A DNA stretch of 64,000 nt from Streptomonospora nanhaiensis. GTDB lineage: Bacteria; Actinomycetota; Actinomycetes; Streptosporangiales; Streptosporangiaceae. The position numbers were made by a program, and so were the translations under genes. The notes under the pieces were generated by a model. It made no database searches, was not told the DNA's origin, and was given only the letters and a program-made list of their open reading frames with translations. Below are positions 16,695 to 26,800 of this stretch, in pieces. The DNA lies in NCBI RefSeq assembly GCF_026642255.1, contig NZ_CP113264.1, positions 5,146,001 to 5,210,000 of the forward strand, given 5' to 3'. Each line of letters begins with the position of its first letter. Positions within the stretch are counted from its first letter, which is position 1.

Positions 16695-18128
16695 CTACGT
16701 GGTTCCGAGCGCGACGGCGTCGCCGAGGCGGTGGACGCGCAGGGAGTTGGTGGATCCGGTGGTTCCGGGCGGGCTGCCGGCCACGATGACGACCTTGTCG
16801 CCCTTGGTGTAGTCGCCGAGCTGGAGGAGTTCGGCTTCGACCTGGCGGACCATGTCGTCGGTGTTGTCGACCCAGGGCACCAGGTTGGTCTCCACTCCCC
16901 AGGTGAGGGAGAGGGTTCCGCGGGTGGAGTTCTCGGTGGTGAACGCCATGAGCGGGATGGGTGAGCGGTAGCGGGCCAGGCGTCGGGCGGTTTCGCCGGA
17001 CATGGTGAAGGCGACGAGGGCCTTGGCTCCGATGGTGGCGCCGATTTCGGCGGCGGCGCGTGCGATGGCTCCGCCGGTGGTCTCGGGTACCCGGTTGAGG
17101 ATGTGCGAGGCGCGCAGGGATTCCTGTTCTGCGGCGCTGATGATGCGGGCCATCGTCTCGACGGTCTCGATGGGGTATTGGCCGACGCTGGTCTCTCCGG
17201 AGAGCATGACGGCGTCGGCGCCGTCGAGGACGGCGTTGGCGACGTCGGAGGCCTCGGCGCGGGTGGGCCGGGGTGATCCGATCATGGATTCGAGCATCTG
17301 GGTGGCGACGATGACCGGTTTGGCCTTGTCGCGGCAGCGTTCGACGGCGCGTTTCTGCACCATGGGGACGTTCTCGAGGGGGAGTTCGACGCCGAGGTCG
17401 CCGCGGGCGACCATGACTCCGTCGAAGACCTCGATGATGTCCTGGAGGCGTTCGACCGCCTGGGGCTTCTCGATCTTGGCGATGAGGGGGACGGTGATGC
17501 CCTCCTCGTCCATGATGCGGTGGCATTCCTCGGCGTCCGCGGGGCTGCGGACGAAGGAGAGGGCGACCATGTCGACGCCCTGGTGGAGGGCCCAGCGGAG
17601 GTCTGCCTCGTCCTTCTCGGTGAGGGCGGGGACGCTGACGGAGACGCCGGGGAGGTTGAGTCCCTTGTGGTTGGAGACGGTGCCGCCGTAGATGACGCGG
17701 GTGTGGACGTCAGTGCTGGTGGTCTTGGTGCATTCGAGGACGACGCGGCCGTCGTCGATGAGGACGCGGTCGCCGGGGCGGACGTCTCCGGGGAGTCCCT
17801 TGTAGGTGGTGGAGACGCGTGTGGCGTCGCCGGGGACGTCGTCGATGGTGACGGTGAACTCGTCTCCGGCGGTGAGTTCGACCGGTCCGTCGGGGAAGGT
17901 GCCGACGCGGATCTTGGGTCCTTGGAGGTCGGCGAGGACTCCGACTGCTCGTTGGGCCGACTCAGCGGCTTCGCGCAGGTTGGCGAGGCTGGCGCTGTGG
18001 TCGTCGTGGGTTCCGTGGCTGAGGTTGATACGGGCGACGTCGAGTCCTGCGTCGACGAGCTTGCGGAGGACTTCCGTGCTCGACGTGGCGGGACCGAGGG
18101 TCGCGACGATTTTTGCTCGACGTGTCAC
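16695..18128 (-). CDS. pyk: Pyruvate kinase
   Basis: Last step of glycolysis, making pyruvate and ATP from phosphoenolpyruvate and ADP. 477 residues, the standard length. The N-terminus [13 protein letters not shown], the substrate-binding INLSHG, the catalytic Lys region [23 protein letters not shown], the MLESM segment and the C-terminal allosteric domain ([18 protein letters not shown]) are all present. GTG at 18128 is chosen over the GTG nine bases upstream because family members begin at this point. Streptomycetes carry two pyruvate kinases; the copy next to a PdtaR gene and liv genes is the second one there, so a paralogue elsewhere is possible. Confidence 0.97.
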   Translation of the reverse strand: MTRRAKIVATLGPATSSTEVLRKLVDAGLDVARINLSHGTHDDHSASLANLREAAESAQRAVGVLADLQGPKIRVGTFPDGPVELTAGDEFTVTIDDVPGDATRVSTTYKGLPGDVRPGDRVLIDDGRVVLECTKTTSTDVHTRVIYGGTVSNHKGLNLPGVSVSVPALTEKDEADLRWALHQGVDMVALSFVRSPADAEECHRIMDEEGITVPLIAKIEKPQAVERLQDIIEVFDGVMVARGDLGVELPLENVPMVQKRAVERCRDKAKPVIVATQMLESMIGSPRPTRAEASDVANAVLDGADAVMLSGETSVGQYPIETVETMARIISAAEQESLRASHILNRVPETTGGAIARAAAEIGATIGAKALVAFTMSGETARRLARYRSPIPLMAFTTENSTRGTLSLTWGVETNLVPWVDNTDDMVRQVEAELLQLGDYTKGDKVVIVAGSPPGTTGSTNSLRVHRLGDAVALGTT

Positions 18129-18296
18129 GCCTATCACTTTAGAGCGTCTGGGGGATGCAGTGGTCTAAACCAGGTTGCGAATGGACGTATCTCAGGCTGC
18201 GGGAAGACGAACGGGGGCGTTGCACGAACGGGGTTGTGGGTGGTGCGGGGGCTTTCTGTAGGTTGCCTGTGACGGTGGCGATTCTGGGAGGTTCTG

Positions 18297-19004
18297 GTGT
18301 TCTCGCGTGATGTGGTGCTGGGTGCGTTGGCGGTGGAGGTTGCCTCGTTGGACGCGGTGTTGTGGGGGTTGTCGGAGGAGGAGGCGGTGGTGGGGACGCG
18401 GTGTGCGCCGTGGGATGTGGCGGCGTTGGCGGCGCACACGGTGAGGGCGATGTTGCAGGTGGAGCCGATGTTGGTTGGTGAACCTGCGGTGACGGGAGGG
18501 GCGTTGGTTTCTGCTGGGGAGTATTACCGGCCGGATGTGCGGTTCTCGGCGGAGGTGAACGCGCATCGGGTGGGTTCGGCGGTGGAGGCGGCGGCGCGTC
18601 GTACGGACGCGGGTGAGTCGGGGCGGTTGTTGCGGGGGCGGTGGTCGCCGTTGGTGGCGCGGTTGGCGGCGGAGCCGGTGGGCCGGGTGGTGGTGACGCG
18701 TCACGGGGACCGGATGCTGTTGTCGGATTTCCTGGTGACGCGGGTGGTGGAGTCGGTGTTGCACGGGTTGGACCTGGCGGACGCGCTGGGTCGGGATCCG
18801 TGGGTGTGCGGTGGGGCTTTGGACGTGGTGCGGGGGTTGTTGTTCGGGGAGGCCGATCCGGCGGTGGTGGAGGAGGTGGTGCCGGGTGCGTTGTCGGGTC
18901 GTGAGGCGGGGGTGGCCGCGGTGCGTTCGGTGACGGGCCGTGGGGGCGGTGTGTCCCGAGGTGCGTGGGAGGGGGCGGGGGTGCGGTTCCTGGCGTTGGG
19001 TTAG
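18297..19004 (+). CDS. Maleylpyruvate-isomerase N-terminal domain (mycothiol-dependent, DinB-like) protein
   Basis: 235 residues of the TIGR03083/maleylpyruvate isomerase N-terminal family, a four-helix bundle related to DinB and to mycothiol-dependent enzymes. The family pattern WDVAALAAHTVRAMLQVE with a potential metal-binding His lies near residues 39-56, and a second conserved His is in RVVESVLHGLDLADALGR at about 150-167. Many members are thought to use mycothiol, but the reaction of this one cannot be predicted. GGAGG sits five bases before the GTG at 18297. Its G- and T-rich wobble use (GGG, GTG, TTG) differs from the C-rich codons of the operons nearby. It stands alone, divergent from pyk. 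Confidence 0.75.
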   Translation: MFSRDVVLGALAVEVASLDAVLWGLSEEEAVVGTRCAPWDVAALAAHTVRAMLQVEPMLVGEPAVTGGALVSAGEYYRPDVRFSAEVNAHRVGSAVEAAARRTDAGESGRLLRGRWSPLVARLAAEPVGRVVVTRHGDRMLLSDFLVTRVVESVLHGLDLADALGRDPWVCGGALDVVRGLLFGEADPAVVEEVVPGALSGREAGVAAVRSVTGRGGGVSRGAWEGAGVRFLALG

Positions 19005-19122
19005 GCGGTGGGGGCGTGCCGGGGGCGGGTTCTGGGGTTGGGCCTGTTCGTCCCGGAGGGGCACGTCTGGGGCCTGCCCCGCCCGGCCCTGCTGCCCCCC
19101 GGGGCGGCGGGTCGGGCGGGTG

Positions 19123-20433
19123 TCAGTGGGCGGGGTCGGCGCGGGCGGCCTGTTCGTTGGCGTCGGCGCGGGCGGTGGCGGTGCGCAGGTGGCGCAGGGC
19201 GAGGAGGGTGGCGGCGGTGAAGACGGCTGCGCCGAAGAGGGCGGGGGCCCGGAGGTCGGCACGGGCGAGGAGGCCGCCGAGGAGGGCGCCTGCGGGGGCG
19301 AGTCCGAGGCCGAGCATCTGCTTGGCGCTGCTGACGCGTCCCATGAGGTGTTCGGGGACGATCTGCTGGAGGATGCCGCTGGAGAGGACGGTGCCGTAGG
19401 CGCTGGCGGCGGCGACGAGGGTCCAGGCGGCGGCTGCGGTGGGGGCGTCGGGGGCGAGGGCGAAGAGGGTGCAGAAGGCCGCTTGGGCGAGGTATCCGGC
19501 GGTGATGCCGCGGTAGCGGCCGATGCGGTGTGCGGTGTTGCCGGCGAGGAGTGCGCCGCCGATGGCGCCGAGGGCGGCGGTGGCGAGGAAGACGCCGAAG
19601 AGGTGCGGGGGGACGCCGTAGTGGTCCTGGACGGTGAGGACGAAGACGGCGGTGACCGCTGCGGCGCCGAGGTTGAGGGTGGCGCCGAAGAGGATGAGGG
19701 CGCGTAGGGGCGGGTCGGTGTGGATGTGGCGCAGGCCTTGTCCGATGTCGTGGAGGACGGCGCGGACGGGGTCGGCGGGCGGGGTGGCGGGCTGGTCGGT
19801 GGGTGGTGCGGGGGCTCGGCGTGCGGTGAGGGGCAGTCCGAGGAGGATGAGGGCGCCGAGGGCGTAGGCTCCGGCGTTGGTGGCGAGGGGCAGGGCTGCG
19901 GCGATGGCGAAGAGGAAGCCGCCGAGGGGTGCGCCGGCGAATTCCTGGGCGACTTCGCGTCCGCCGACGAGCCGTCCGTTGGCGCGGTCGAGTGCGGTGC
20001 GGGCGAGGGCGGGGAGGATGGCCCTTCCGGCGGTGTCGTAGACGATCTCGCATGTCATGGCGGCGAACATGACGATGTAGAGGGTGGTGACGGTGGCGTT
20101 GCCGGTGGCGGTGAGGATCGCGAGGGCGGTGATGGCGGCGGCGCGGAGGAGGTTGGCGGCGACCATGGCCCTGACGCGGTCGACGCGGTCGACGAGGGCT
20201 CCGGCGAGGAGTCCGAAGAGGAGCCAGGGGAGGTAGCGGGCCGCGGTGAGTCCGGCGACGGCGAGGGGGTCGTTGGTGAGGGCGGCGGCGAGCATGGGCA
20301 GGGCCGTGAGCATGATGCCGTCGGCGAGGTTGCTGGAGAGGCTGCCTGCCCAGAAGCGGTGGAAGGCCGGGCTGAGGCGTGGTGTGGGTCGGGGGGAGGG
20401 TCGGCCGGGCGCGGGGGGTGTGTTGGTGGACAT
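19123..20433 (-). CDS. MFS transporter (EntS-like exporter family)
   Basis: 436 residues with about 12 membrane helices, major facilitator superfamily, MFS_3/EntS-type drug or siderophore exporters. A Pro-rich cytoplasmic N-terminus of about 20 residues precedes FHRFWAGSLSSNLADGI, which is the family's first helix. The loop motif GLLAGALVDRVDRVRAMVAANLLRA near residue 77 is the MFS motif A region. A ribosome-binding GAAGG lies shortly before the ATG at 20433. The substrate is unknown. The neighbouring genes are unrelated to secondary metabolism, so no cargo can be inferred from context. Confidence 0.85.
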   Translation of the reverse strand: MSTNTPPAPGRPSPRPTPRLSPAFHRFWAGSLSSNLADGIMLTALPMLAAALTNDPLAVAGLTAARYLPWLLFGLLAGALVDRVDRVRAMVAANLLRAAAITALAILTATGNATVTTLYIVMFAAMTCEIVYDTAGRAILPALARTALDRANGRLVGGREVAQEFAGAPLGGFLFAIAAALPLATNAGAYALGALILLGLPLTARRAPAPPTDQPATPPADPVRAVLHDIGQGLRHIHTDPPLRALILFGATLNLGAAAVTAVFVLTVQDHYGVPPHLFGVFLATAALGAIGGALLAGNTAHRIGRYRGITAGYLAQAAFCTLFALAPDAPTAAAAWTLVAAASAYGTVLSSGILQQIVPEHLMGRVSSAKQMLGLGLAPAGALLGGLLARADLRAPALFGAAVFTAATLLALRHLRTATARADANEQAARADPAH

Positions 20434-20555
20434 GTGCCTTCGGGGGTGCCGGTGGGGTGTCGGCGGGGGACTCTATCGAAGGCCGTCGGTTGTGCGGGTG
20501 GTTTTCGGGTGCGGGTGGGGGCCCGGTCGGTGGGCCGGGCCCGGTGGGCGGGTGT

Positions 20556-21464
20556 TCAGCGGTCGCGGCGGGGTGGTGGGAGGAAGGCGGCGACGCGGCC
20601 GTAGGCGCGGAGGATGCGCAGGCGTTGGATGGTGCGCATCCCTTCGCGTTCGATGGTGGCGGCGGTGTCCCAGTGTTCCCAGGCGGCGTCCCATCCGCCG
20701 TCGGGGCGTTGGCTGTTCTCGAAGTAGTCGAGGTTGCGGTCGATCTCGGCTTCGGTGAAGAGGGGCCGGGCGATGTGGCCGGGGTTGTCGGCGAGGTCGA
20801 GCGGTGTGTGGACGTGTCGCTGTCCGCAGGGTTTGGGGTTGACGTCGATGCCGGCGCGGATCATGGGGTGGAGGCGGTTGATGGCCTGGACGGCTCGGGG
20901 GCGGTCGGGCGCGTGTTGGAGGAAGGCGCAGATGCCGATGGCTTCGTGGGGGTCGGTCCAGTGGAGTGCGTCGATGCGTTTCCAGCACCAGGCGGTGGCG
21001 AGGTCGCGCCAGGGGTGGCTGATGTGGTGTTTGTGGAGGTAGCCGGTGATGTGGGCGGTGAGGCCGAGGTCGGCGGTGAAGTCGTCGCGGTGCTGCCACC
21101 AGGGGGCGGCCTCGCTGTAGCGGACGTTGGGCAGGACGGGGGGCAGGCCGCCGTCGGGTTCGCTGACGGTGGAGAGGTAGCGGCAGATGCCGAGTCCGAC
21201 GGTGGTGGGGATGGGGCCGAGTTCGTCGAGGTGGCGCAGGGCGATCTGGGCGGCGGCGGGTTGGCTGGCGTGTCCGCGGAGGTCGGGGTCGAGTCCGTTG
21301 CCGTAGCCGCCGTCGAGGTTGCGGTAGGCGGTGAGTGCTTGGCGGACGGGTTCGGTGGGGCCGTTCTGGAAGAGGTGGGCGAAGCGGTGGCGGTCGATGA
21401 GTCGCGCGTTGCGCATGGTGAAGTGTTCCGCTGTGCGGAAGGAGTCCCAGGTCACGACGGTCAT
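20556..21464 (-). CDS. Prenyltransferase/squalene-oxidase-repeat-like alpha-toroid protein
   Basis: 302 residues rich in aromatic and His residues. Repeated QALTAYRNLDGGYGNGLDPD- and NSQRPDGGWDAAW-type segments (near 42 and 262) are the QW-like GG(Y/W) motifs of proteins with the prenyltransferase/squalene-cyclase alpha-alpha barrel. There is no DxDD cyclisation motif and no zinc-binding triad that I can place, so enzymatic activity is doubtful. Actinomycetes hold many such solitary proteins of unknown function. ATG at 21464 is chosen because it begins the conserved region; the reading frame is open far upstream but through unlike sequence. No strong ribosome-binding site is visible, so leaderless translation is possible. 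Confidence 0.65.
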   Translation of the reverse strand: MTVVTWDSFRTAEHFTMRNARLIDRHRFAHLFQNGPTEPVRQALTAYRNLDGGYGNGLDPDLRGHASQPAAAQIALRHLDELGPIPTTVGLGICRYLSTVSEPDGGLPPVLPNVRYSEAAPWWQHRDDFTADLGLTAHITGYLHKHHISHPWRDLATAWCWKRIDALHWTDPHEAIGICAFLQHAPDRPRAVQAINRLHPMIRAGIDVNPKPCGQRHVHTPLDLADNPGHIARPLFTEAEIDRNLDYFENSQRPDGGWDAAWEHWDTAATIEREGMRTIQRLRILRAYGRVAAFLPPPRRDR

Positions 21465-21529
21465 GTCTTCGACGGTACGTCCGCTGTCGGGCGCGGAGAA
21501 TAGCTCGCGGGACAATCCATTCGCGTTCT

Positions 21530-21913
21530 TTACGCGGGGTTCGAAGCTTTGTGGTGTTTGCGTCTTCGGTGGTGGATGAGGTGTCCGGCCCAGGAGGCGG
21601 CGATGGTGGCGGCGACGGCGAGTTGGACCGTGAGGAGGTGTTGTGAGGGGTAGATGACGCCGGTGAGGTAGTGGTCGATGAAGCCGGTGGCGGGGAGTCC
21701 CGCCTGGCCGGCGTTCTCGCGTCCCCAGTTCTCGAGGGCGGTGAGGGGGCACTGCCATCCGATGACGGTGACGCCGAGGCCGTAGAGGGCGCAGGCGAGG
21801 TGGGGCCAGAGGGTGCGGGGCCACCGCCAGGCGAGGAATCCGCCGAGGGTGACGTAGGCGAGGAAGAGCAGGTGGAGGAGCATGGCGGTGTCGCCGATGA
21901 GTCGGTAGGCCAT
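21530..21913 (-). CDS. DUF2784 family membrane protein
   Basis: 127 residues with four predicted membrane helices (about 7-27, 37-57, 80-110 region and C-terminal third). The conserved DUF2784 features are present: HLLFLAYVTLGGFLAWRWP near residues 14-32, WQCPLTALENWGR near 53-65 and FIDHYLTGVIYP near 78-89. The function of this small integral membrane family is unknown. The C-terminus is a cluster of His, Arg and Lys, presumably cytoplasmic. It precedes the alpha-toroid gene on the same strand with a 65-base gap and may be cotranscribed with it. Confidence 0.85.
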   Translation of the reverse strand: MAYRLIGDTAMLLHLLFLAYVTLGGFLAWRWPRTLWPHLACALYGLGVTVIGWQCPLTALENWGRENAGQAGLPATGFIDHYLTGVIYPSQHLLTVQLAVAATIAASWAGHLIHHRRRKHHKASNPA

Positions 21914-22160
21914 GGGCGTCGTCCTCCCTGGTGTGTCCGCGGGCGCTGTGGGCCCGCGGAGGGGCCGGCCCGGTGCGGGGCTCCGTGGGAGGGGTGCGGG
22001 GAGGCCCGGGCGCCGGATCGGGTCCGTCTGTTCCCAGTATCTCCGGGCGGAGCCGGGCGGGCCAGGGGGCGGTGCGGCCTGTGGAGGGGGGTGTCCGGGG
22101 CGCGGGCGCGCCCTGTGCCCGCGGCCCCGGCGCCTGTGACCGCCCGCGGCCCGGCCTTGC

Positions 22161-22268
22161 ACCGGCAGGCACCGGCAGGCACCGGCAGGCACCGGCAGGC
22201 ACCGGCAGGCACCGGCAGGCACCGGCAGGCACCGGCAGGCACCGGCAGGCACCGGCAGGCACCGGCAG
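22161..22268. repeat. 10-bp tandem repeat, 10.8 copies of ACCGGCAGGC
   Basis: Ten perfect head-to-tail copies of ACCGGCAGGC at 22161-22260 and a partial copy to 22268. The period is not a multiple of three and lies between genes, so it is not coding. Perfect identity between units indicates recent expansion by slippage; it is a natural candidate for a variable-number tandem repeat. Confidence 0.97.
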
Positions 22269-22274
22269 CCGGGA

Positions 22275-22316
22275 ACGCGTTGGGCGCGGGGGGTGTTCCC
22301 CCCGCGCCCGACGCGT
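22275..22316 (-). terminator. Hairpin terminator of the gltBD operon
   Basis: Nineteen-pair stem: ACGCGT-T-GGGCGCGGGGGG against its complement with one T/G wobble, loop TGTT. It lies 35 bases past the gltD stop and immediately beside the tandem repeat. Confidence 0.8.
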
Positions 22317-22350
22317 GGTGTGCTGCCGTGTCCCGCGGTGCGGGCGTCCC

Positions 22351-23823
22351 CTAGACCAGGGGGCGCTCGGTCGGCGGGATGGCCACCGGCAGGTTGGTAC
22401 CGCCGGGAAGGCCGGTCCCGGTGGCGAGGAAGCGGTCCACGCCCGCGGCGGCGGAGCGGCCCTCGGCGATGGCCCAGACGATCAGCGACTGGCCGCGCCC
22501 CATGTCGCCGGCGCAGAAGACGCCGTCGACGGTGGTGCGGTAGTCGCTGTCGCGCACGACGTTGCCGCGGCCGTCCAGTTCGACGCCGAGCTGGTCGATC
22601 ATGCCCTCCTTCTGCGGGCCGACGAAGCCCATGGCGAGGGTGACCAGGTCGGCGGGGATCTCGCGCTCGGTGCCCTCGACGGGCTCGAAGCCGTTGGGGC
22701 CGCGCTTGACCTCGACCAGCTTCAGCGCGCGGACGTTGCCGTCCTGGTCGCCGAGGAACTCCAGGGTGTTGACGGAGTAGATGCGCCGTCCGCCCTCCTC
22801 GTGGGCGCTGGTGACCTTGTACAGCATCGGCATGGTCGGCCAGGGCTGGTGGTCGGGCCGCGTCGCCGGGGGCTTGGGCATGATCTCCAGCTGGGTGACC
22901 GACGCGGCCCCCTGGCGGTGGGCGGTGCCGACGCAGTCGGCGCCGGTGTCGCCGCCGCCGATGACGATGACGTGCTTGCCCTCGGCGTGGATGGGGGCGC
23001 GGTCGTAGTCGCCCTCCTGCACCTTGTTGGCCAGGGGCAGGTACTCCATGGCCTGGTAGATGCCCTTGAGCTCGCGTCCGGGTGCGGGCAGGTCGCGCCA
23101 GGCGGTGGCTCCGCCGGTGAGGACGACGGCGTCGTGGCCGGCGCGGAGCTCGTCGACGGTGATGTCGACGCCGATCTCGACGCCGGTGCGGAAGGCGGTG
23201 CCCTCCGCGGTCATCTGGGCGAGGCGGCGGTCGATGTGCCGCTTCTCCATCTTGAACTCGGGGATGCCGTAGCGGAGGAGGCCTCCGATGCGGTCGGCGC
23301 GCTCGTAGACGGTGACGTCGTGTCCGGCGCGGGTGAGCTGCTGTGCGGCGGCGAGCCCGGCGGGGCCGGAGCCGACGACGGCGACCTTCTTGCCGGTGCG
23401 TGTGGTGGGGGGCAGGGGCTTGACCCAGCCCTCCTCCCACGCGCGGTCGATGATGGAGACCTCGACGTTCTTGATGGTGACGGCGGGCTGGTTGATGCCG
23501 AGCACGCACGCGGACTCGCAGGGGGCGGGGCAGAGCCGGCCTGTGAATTCCGGGAAGTTGTTGGTGGCGTGCAGGCGTTCGATCGCCTCGGCCCAGTCGT
23601 GGTTGTGGACGAGGTGGTTCCACTCGGGGATGAGGTTGCCGAGCGGGCAGCCGTTGTGGCAGAACGGGATGCCGCAGTCCATGCAGCGTGAGGCCTGCTT
23701 GGTGACGGTGGCGCGGTCGAAGTCCTCGTACACCTCGCGCCAGTCCTGGATGCGGACGTCGACGGGGCGGTGGGCGGGGAGTTCCCGCTCGGTGATCTTC
23801 AGGAAACCCTTGGGGTCGGCCAT
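22351..23823 (-). CDS. gltD: Glutamate synthase small subunit
   Basis: Small (beta) subunit of NADPH-glutamate synthase, which takes electrons from NADPH through FAD and passes them to the large subunit. 490 residues. The N-terminal Cys-rich region (CMDCGIPFC, NGCPLGNLIP, CPAPCESACV) binds iron-sulfur clusters. A first dinucleotide fold (VAVVGSGPAGLAAAQQL, about residue 147) binds FAD and a second (VIVIGGGDTGADCVG) binds NADPH. The C-terminal GDMGRGQSLIVWAIAEGR completes the FAD site. A ribosome-binding GGAGGAG precedes the ATG at 23823. It follows gltB after 32 bases, in the same operon. Confidence 0.97.
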   Translation of the reverse strand: MADPKGFLKITERELPAHRPVDVRIQDWREVYEDFDRATVTKQASRCMDCGIPFCHNGCPLGNLIPEWNHLVHNHDWAEAIERLHATNNFPEFTGRLCPAPCESACVLGINQPAVTIKNVEVSIIDRAWEEGWVKPLPPTTRTGKKVAVVGSGPAGLAAAQQLTRAGHDVTVYERADRIGGLLRYGIPEFKMEKRHIDRRLAQMTAEGTAFRTGVEIGVDITVDELRAGHDAVVLTGGATAWRDLPAPGRELKGIYQAMEYLPLANKVQEGDYDRAPIHAEGKHVIVIGGGDTGADCVGTAHRQGAASVTQLEIMPKPPATRPDHQPWPTMPMLYKVTSAHEEGGRRIYSVNTLEFLGDQDGNVRALKLVEVKRGPNGFEPVEGTEREIPADLVTLAMGFVGPQKEGMIDQLGVELDGRGNVVRDSDYRTTVDGVFCAGDMGRGQSLIVWAIAEGRSAAAGVDRFLATGTGLPGGTNLPVAIPPTERPLV

Positions 23824-23855
23824 GGTGTTTCTCCTCCTCTCGTGTGGGCCGGCGC

Positions 23856-26800
23856 TCAGGACTGCGCGGAGGCCATGACGGCCTCGTTGACGTCGCGGCC
23901 GTCTCTTTCGGCCTCTGCCTGGGCGAGCAGGACCCGCTTGTAGTCGCGCGGCATGACCTTGGCGATCCGGGCGAGGCCGGTGTCGCCCTGGGCGAGGATG
24001 CGCCGGGCGACGTCCGAGCCGGTCTCGGCCAGGTGCCGGGTGAGGACGTCGGTGAGGTAGGCGCGGTCCTCGTCGGTGAGGGCGTCGATCTCGACCATCT
24101 CGGTGTTGACGCGCCGTGTGTCCAGGTCCAGGACGTAGGCGATGCCGCCGGACATGCCGGCTGCGAAGTTGCGGCCGGTGCGGCCGAGGACGACGGCGCG
24201 TCCGCCGGTCATGTACTCGCAGCCGTGGTCGCCGATGCCCTCGACCACGGCGAGCGCGCCGGAGTTGCGGACGCAGAAGCGTTCGCCGACGACGCCGCGG
24301 AGGAAGATCTCGCCGGAGGTGGCTCCGTAGCCGATGACGTTTCCGGCGATGATGTGGTCCTCGGCGACGAGCCGGGATTCGGCCGCGGGGCGGACGACGA
24401 GGCGGCCGCCGGAGAGTCCCTTGCCGACGTAGTCGTTGGCGTCCCCGGACAGGCGCAGGGTGACGCCCTTGGGCACGAAGGCGCCGAAGGACTGTCCCGC
24501 GGATCCGGTGAAGGACACGTCGATGGTGTCGTCGGGGAGGCCGTCGGCGCCGTAGCGCTTGGTGACCTCGTGTCCGAGCATGGTGCCGACGGTGCGGTTG
24601 ACGTTGCGCACGGGCAGTTCGAGCCGGACGGGCCGGCCGAAGTCGAGCGCGCCCTCGCTGAGCTGGATGAGGGTGTTGTCCAGGGCCTTGGCGAGGCCGT
24701 GGTCCTGGATGCGCTGGTGGGTGCGGTGGTCGCCGGTGCGGGGTTCGACCTCGTGGAGGATGGGTGCGAGGTCCAGCCCCTGGGCCTTCCAGTGGGTGAC
24801 GGCTTCGGTGGTGTCGAGCAGGTCGACGGCGCCGATGGCCTCGTCGAGGCTGCGGAAGCCGAGCCGGGCGAGGTACTCGCGGACCTCCTGGGCGATGAAC
24901 TCGAAGAAGTTCACGACGTGGTCGGCCTGGCCGGAGAACCGTGCGCGCAGGGCGGGGTTCTGGGTGGCGACGCCGACGGGGCAGGTGTCGAGGTGGCAGA
25001 CGCGCATCATGACGCAGCCGGAGACGACGAGGGGCGCGGTGGCGAAGCCGAACTCCTCGGCGCCGAGGAGTGCGGCGATGACGACGTCGCGTCCGGTCTT
25101 CATCTGGCCGTCGGCCTGGACGACGATGCGGTCGCGCAGGCCGTTGAGCAGGAGGGTCTGCTGGGTCTCGGCGAGGCCGAGCTCCCAGGGGGTGCCCGCG
25201 TGCTTGAGGGAGGTGAGCGGCGAGGCGCCGGTCCCCCCGTCGTGGCCGGAGATGAGGACGACGTCGGCGTGGGCCTTGGAGACGCCCGCGGCGACGGTGC
25301 CGACGCCCGCTTCGGAGACCAGCTTGACGTGGACCCGTGCGGACGGGTTCGCGTTCTTGAGGTCGTGGATGAGCTGGGCGAGGTCCTCGATGGAGTAGAT
25401 GTCGTGGTGCGGCGGCGGGGAGATGAGCCCGACGCCGGGGGTGGAGTGCCGGGTGTCGGCGATCCACGGGTAGACCTTGTGGCCGGGCAGCTGGCCGCCC
25501 TCGCCGGGCTTGGCGCCCTGGGCCATCTTGATCTGGATGTCGTCGGCGTTGCTGAGGTAGTGGGAGGTGACGCCGAAGCGGCCGGAGGCGACCTGCTTGA
25601 TGGCGCTGCGCCGCAGGTCCCCGTTGGCGTCGGGGGTGAAGCGGGCGGGGTCCTCGCCGCCCTCGCCGGTGTTGGACTTGCCGCCGAGGCGGTTCATCGC
25701 GATGGCGAGGGTCTCGTGTGCCTCGGCGGAGATGGAGCCGTAGGACATGGCTCCGGTGGAGAAGCGCTTGACGATCTCGGAGACGGGTTCGACCTCGTCG
25801 ACGGGGACGGGTTCGCGCACGCCCTCGCGGAGGCGGAAGAGCCCGCGCAGGGTCATGAGCTTCTCGGCCTGGTCGTCGATCTTGGAGGTGTACTCCTTGA
25901 AGATCTCGTACGTGCGGGTACGGGTGGAGTGCTGGAGCTTGAACACCGTCTCGGGGTTGAAGAGGTGGGGTTCGCCCTCGCGGCGCCACTGGTACTCGCC
26001 GCCGACGTCCAGGCGCCGGTGGGCGCCGGGGTTGGCGGCGTGGGCGCGGCGGTGGCGGATGGCGACCTCTTCGGCGAGGACGTCGAAGCCGACGCCGCCC
26101 AGGCGTGAGGTGGTTCCGGTGAAGCAGCGGTCGATGACCTCGGCGCCGAGGCCGAGGGCCTCGAAGATCTGGGCCCCGGTGTAGGAGCTGACGGTGGACA
26201 CGCCGATCTTGGACATGACCTTGAGGACGCCCTTGCCGAACGCCTTGACGGTGTTGCGGACGGCCGTGTCGGCGTCGACGCCGCCGAGGGTTCCGCGTTC
26301 GACCATGTCGCGGACGGTGGCGAGGGCCAGGTACGGGTTGACGGCGGAGGCGCCGTAGCCGACGAGGAGTGCCACGTGGTGGCATTCGCGCACGTCGGCG
26401 GCTTCGATGAGGAGGCCGACCTCGGTGCGGGTCTTCTCGCGTACCAGGTGGTGGTGGACGGAGCCGGTGAGCAGGAGCGAGGGGACGGGTGCGCGGTCGG
26501 CGCCGGCCCCGCGGTCGCTGAGCACGAGGATGTGCGCGCCGTCGGCGATGGCCCGGGACACCTCGGTGTTGATCTGGTCGAGGCGTGCGGAGAGGGCGTC
26601 CCCGCCGCCGTCGACGGGGTAGGTGCCGTCGACGGTGTAGGTCCTGAGGGCGGGGTTGTCGCGGCCGGCGGCGACGATGGCGGCGAGTTCGGCCTGGTCC
26701 ACGACGGGTGTGGGCAGGACGAGCCGCTGGGTGTCGCCGGGGGCGGCGTCGAGGATGTTGTGCTCGGCGCCGAGGAGGGTGGACAGGCTGGTGACCATCT

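Larger units (their letters stand above)
21914..22350. other. Gap with minisatellite between gltD and the DUF2784 gene
   Basis: 437 bases. The gltD side has a long terminator hairpin, then a 10-bp tandem repeat of nearly 11 copies, then about 250 bases of plain GC-rich sequence leading to the DUF2784 gene. No gene is supported. Confidence 0.55.

Noticed and set aside
16126-17526. Arg/Pro/His-rich frame overlapping pyk
   Set aside because: Same-strand out-of-frame shadow of pyk; typical of GC-rich third positions.
20556-22262. Extension of the alpha-toroid protein through the 10-bp repeat to give a 568-residue protein
   Set aside because: The added part is a Pro/Arg-rich shadow that reads through the DUF2784 gene and the minisatellite; family similarity begins at 21464.
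22161-22268. CRISPR-like appearance of the short repeat
   Set aside because: The 10-bp units are contiguous with no spacers and there are no cas genes, so it is a simple tandem repeat.
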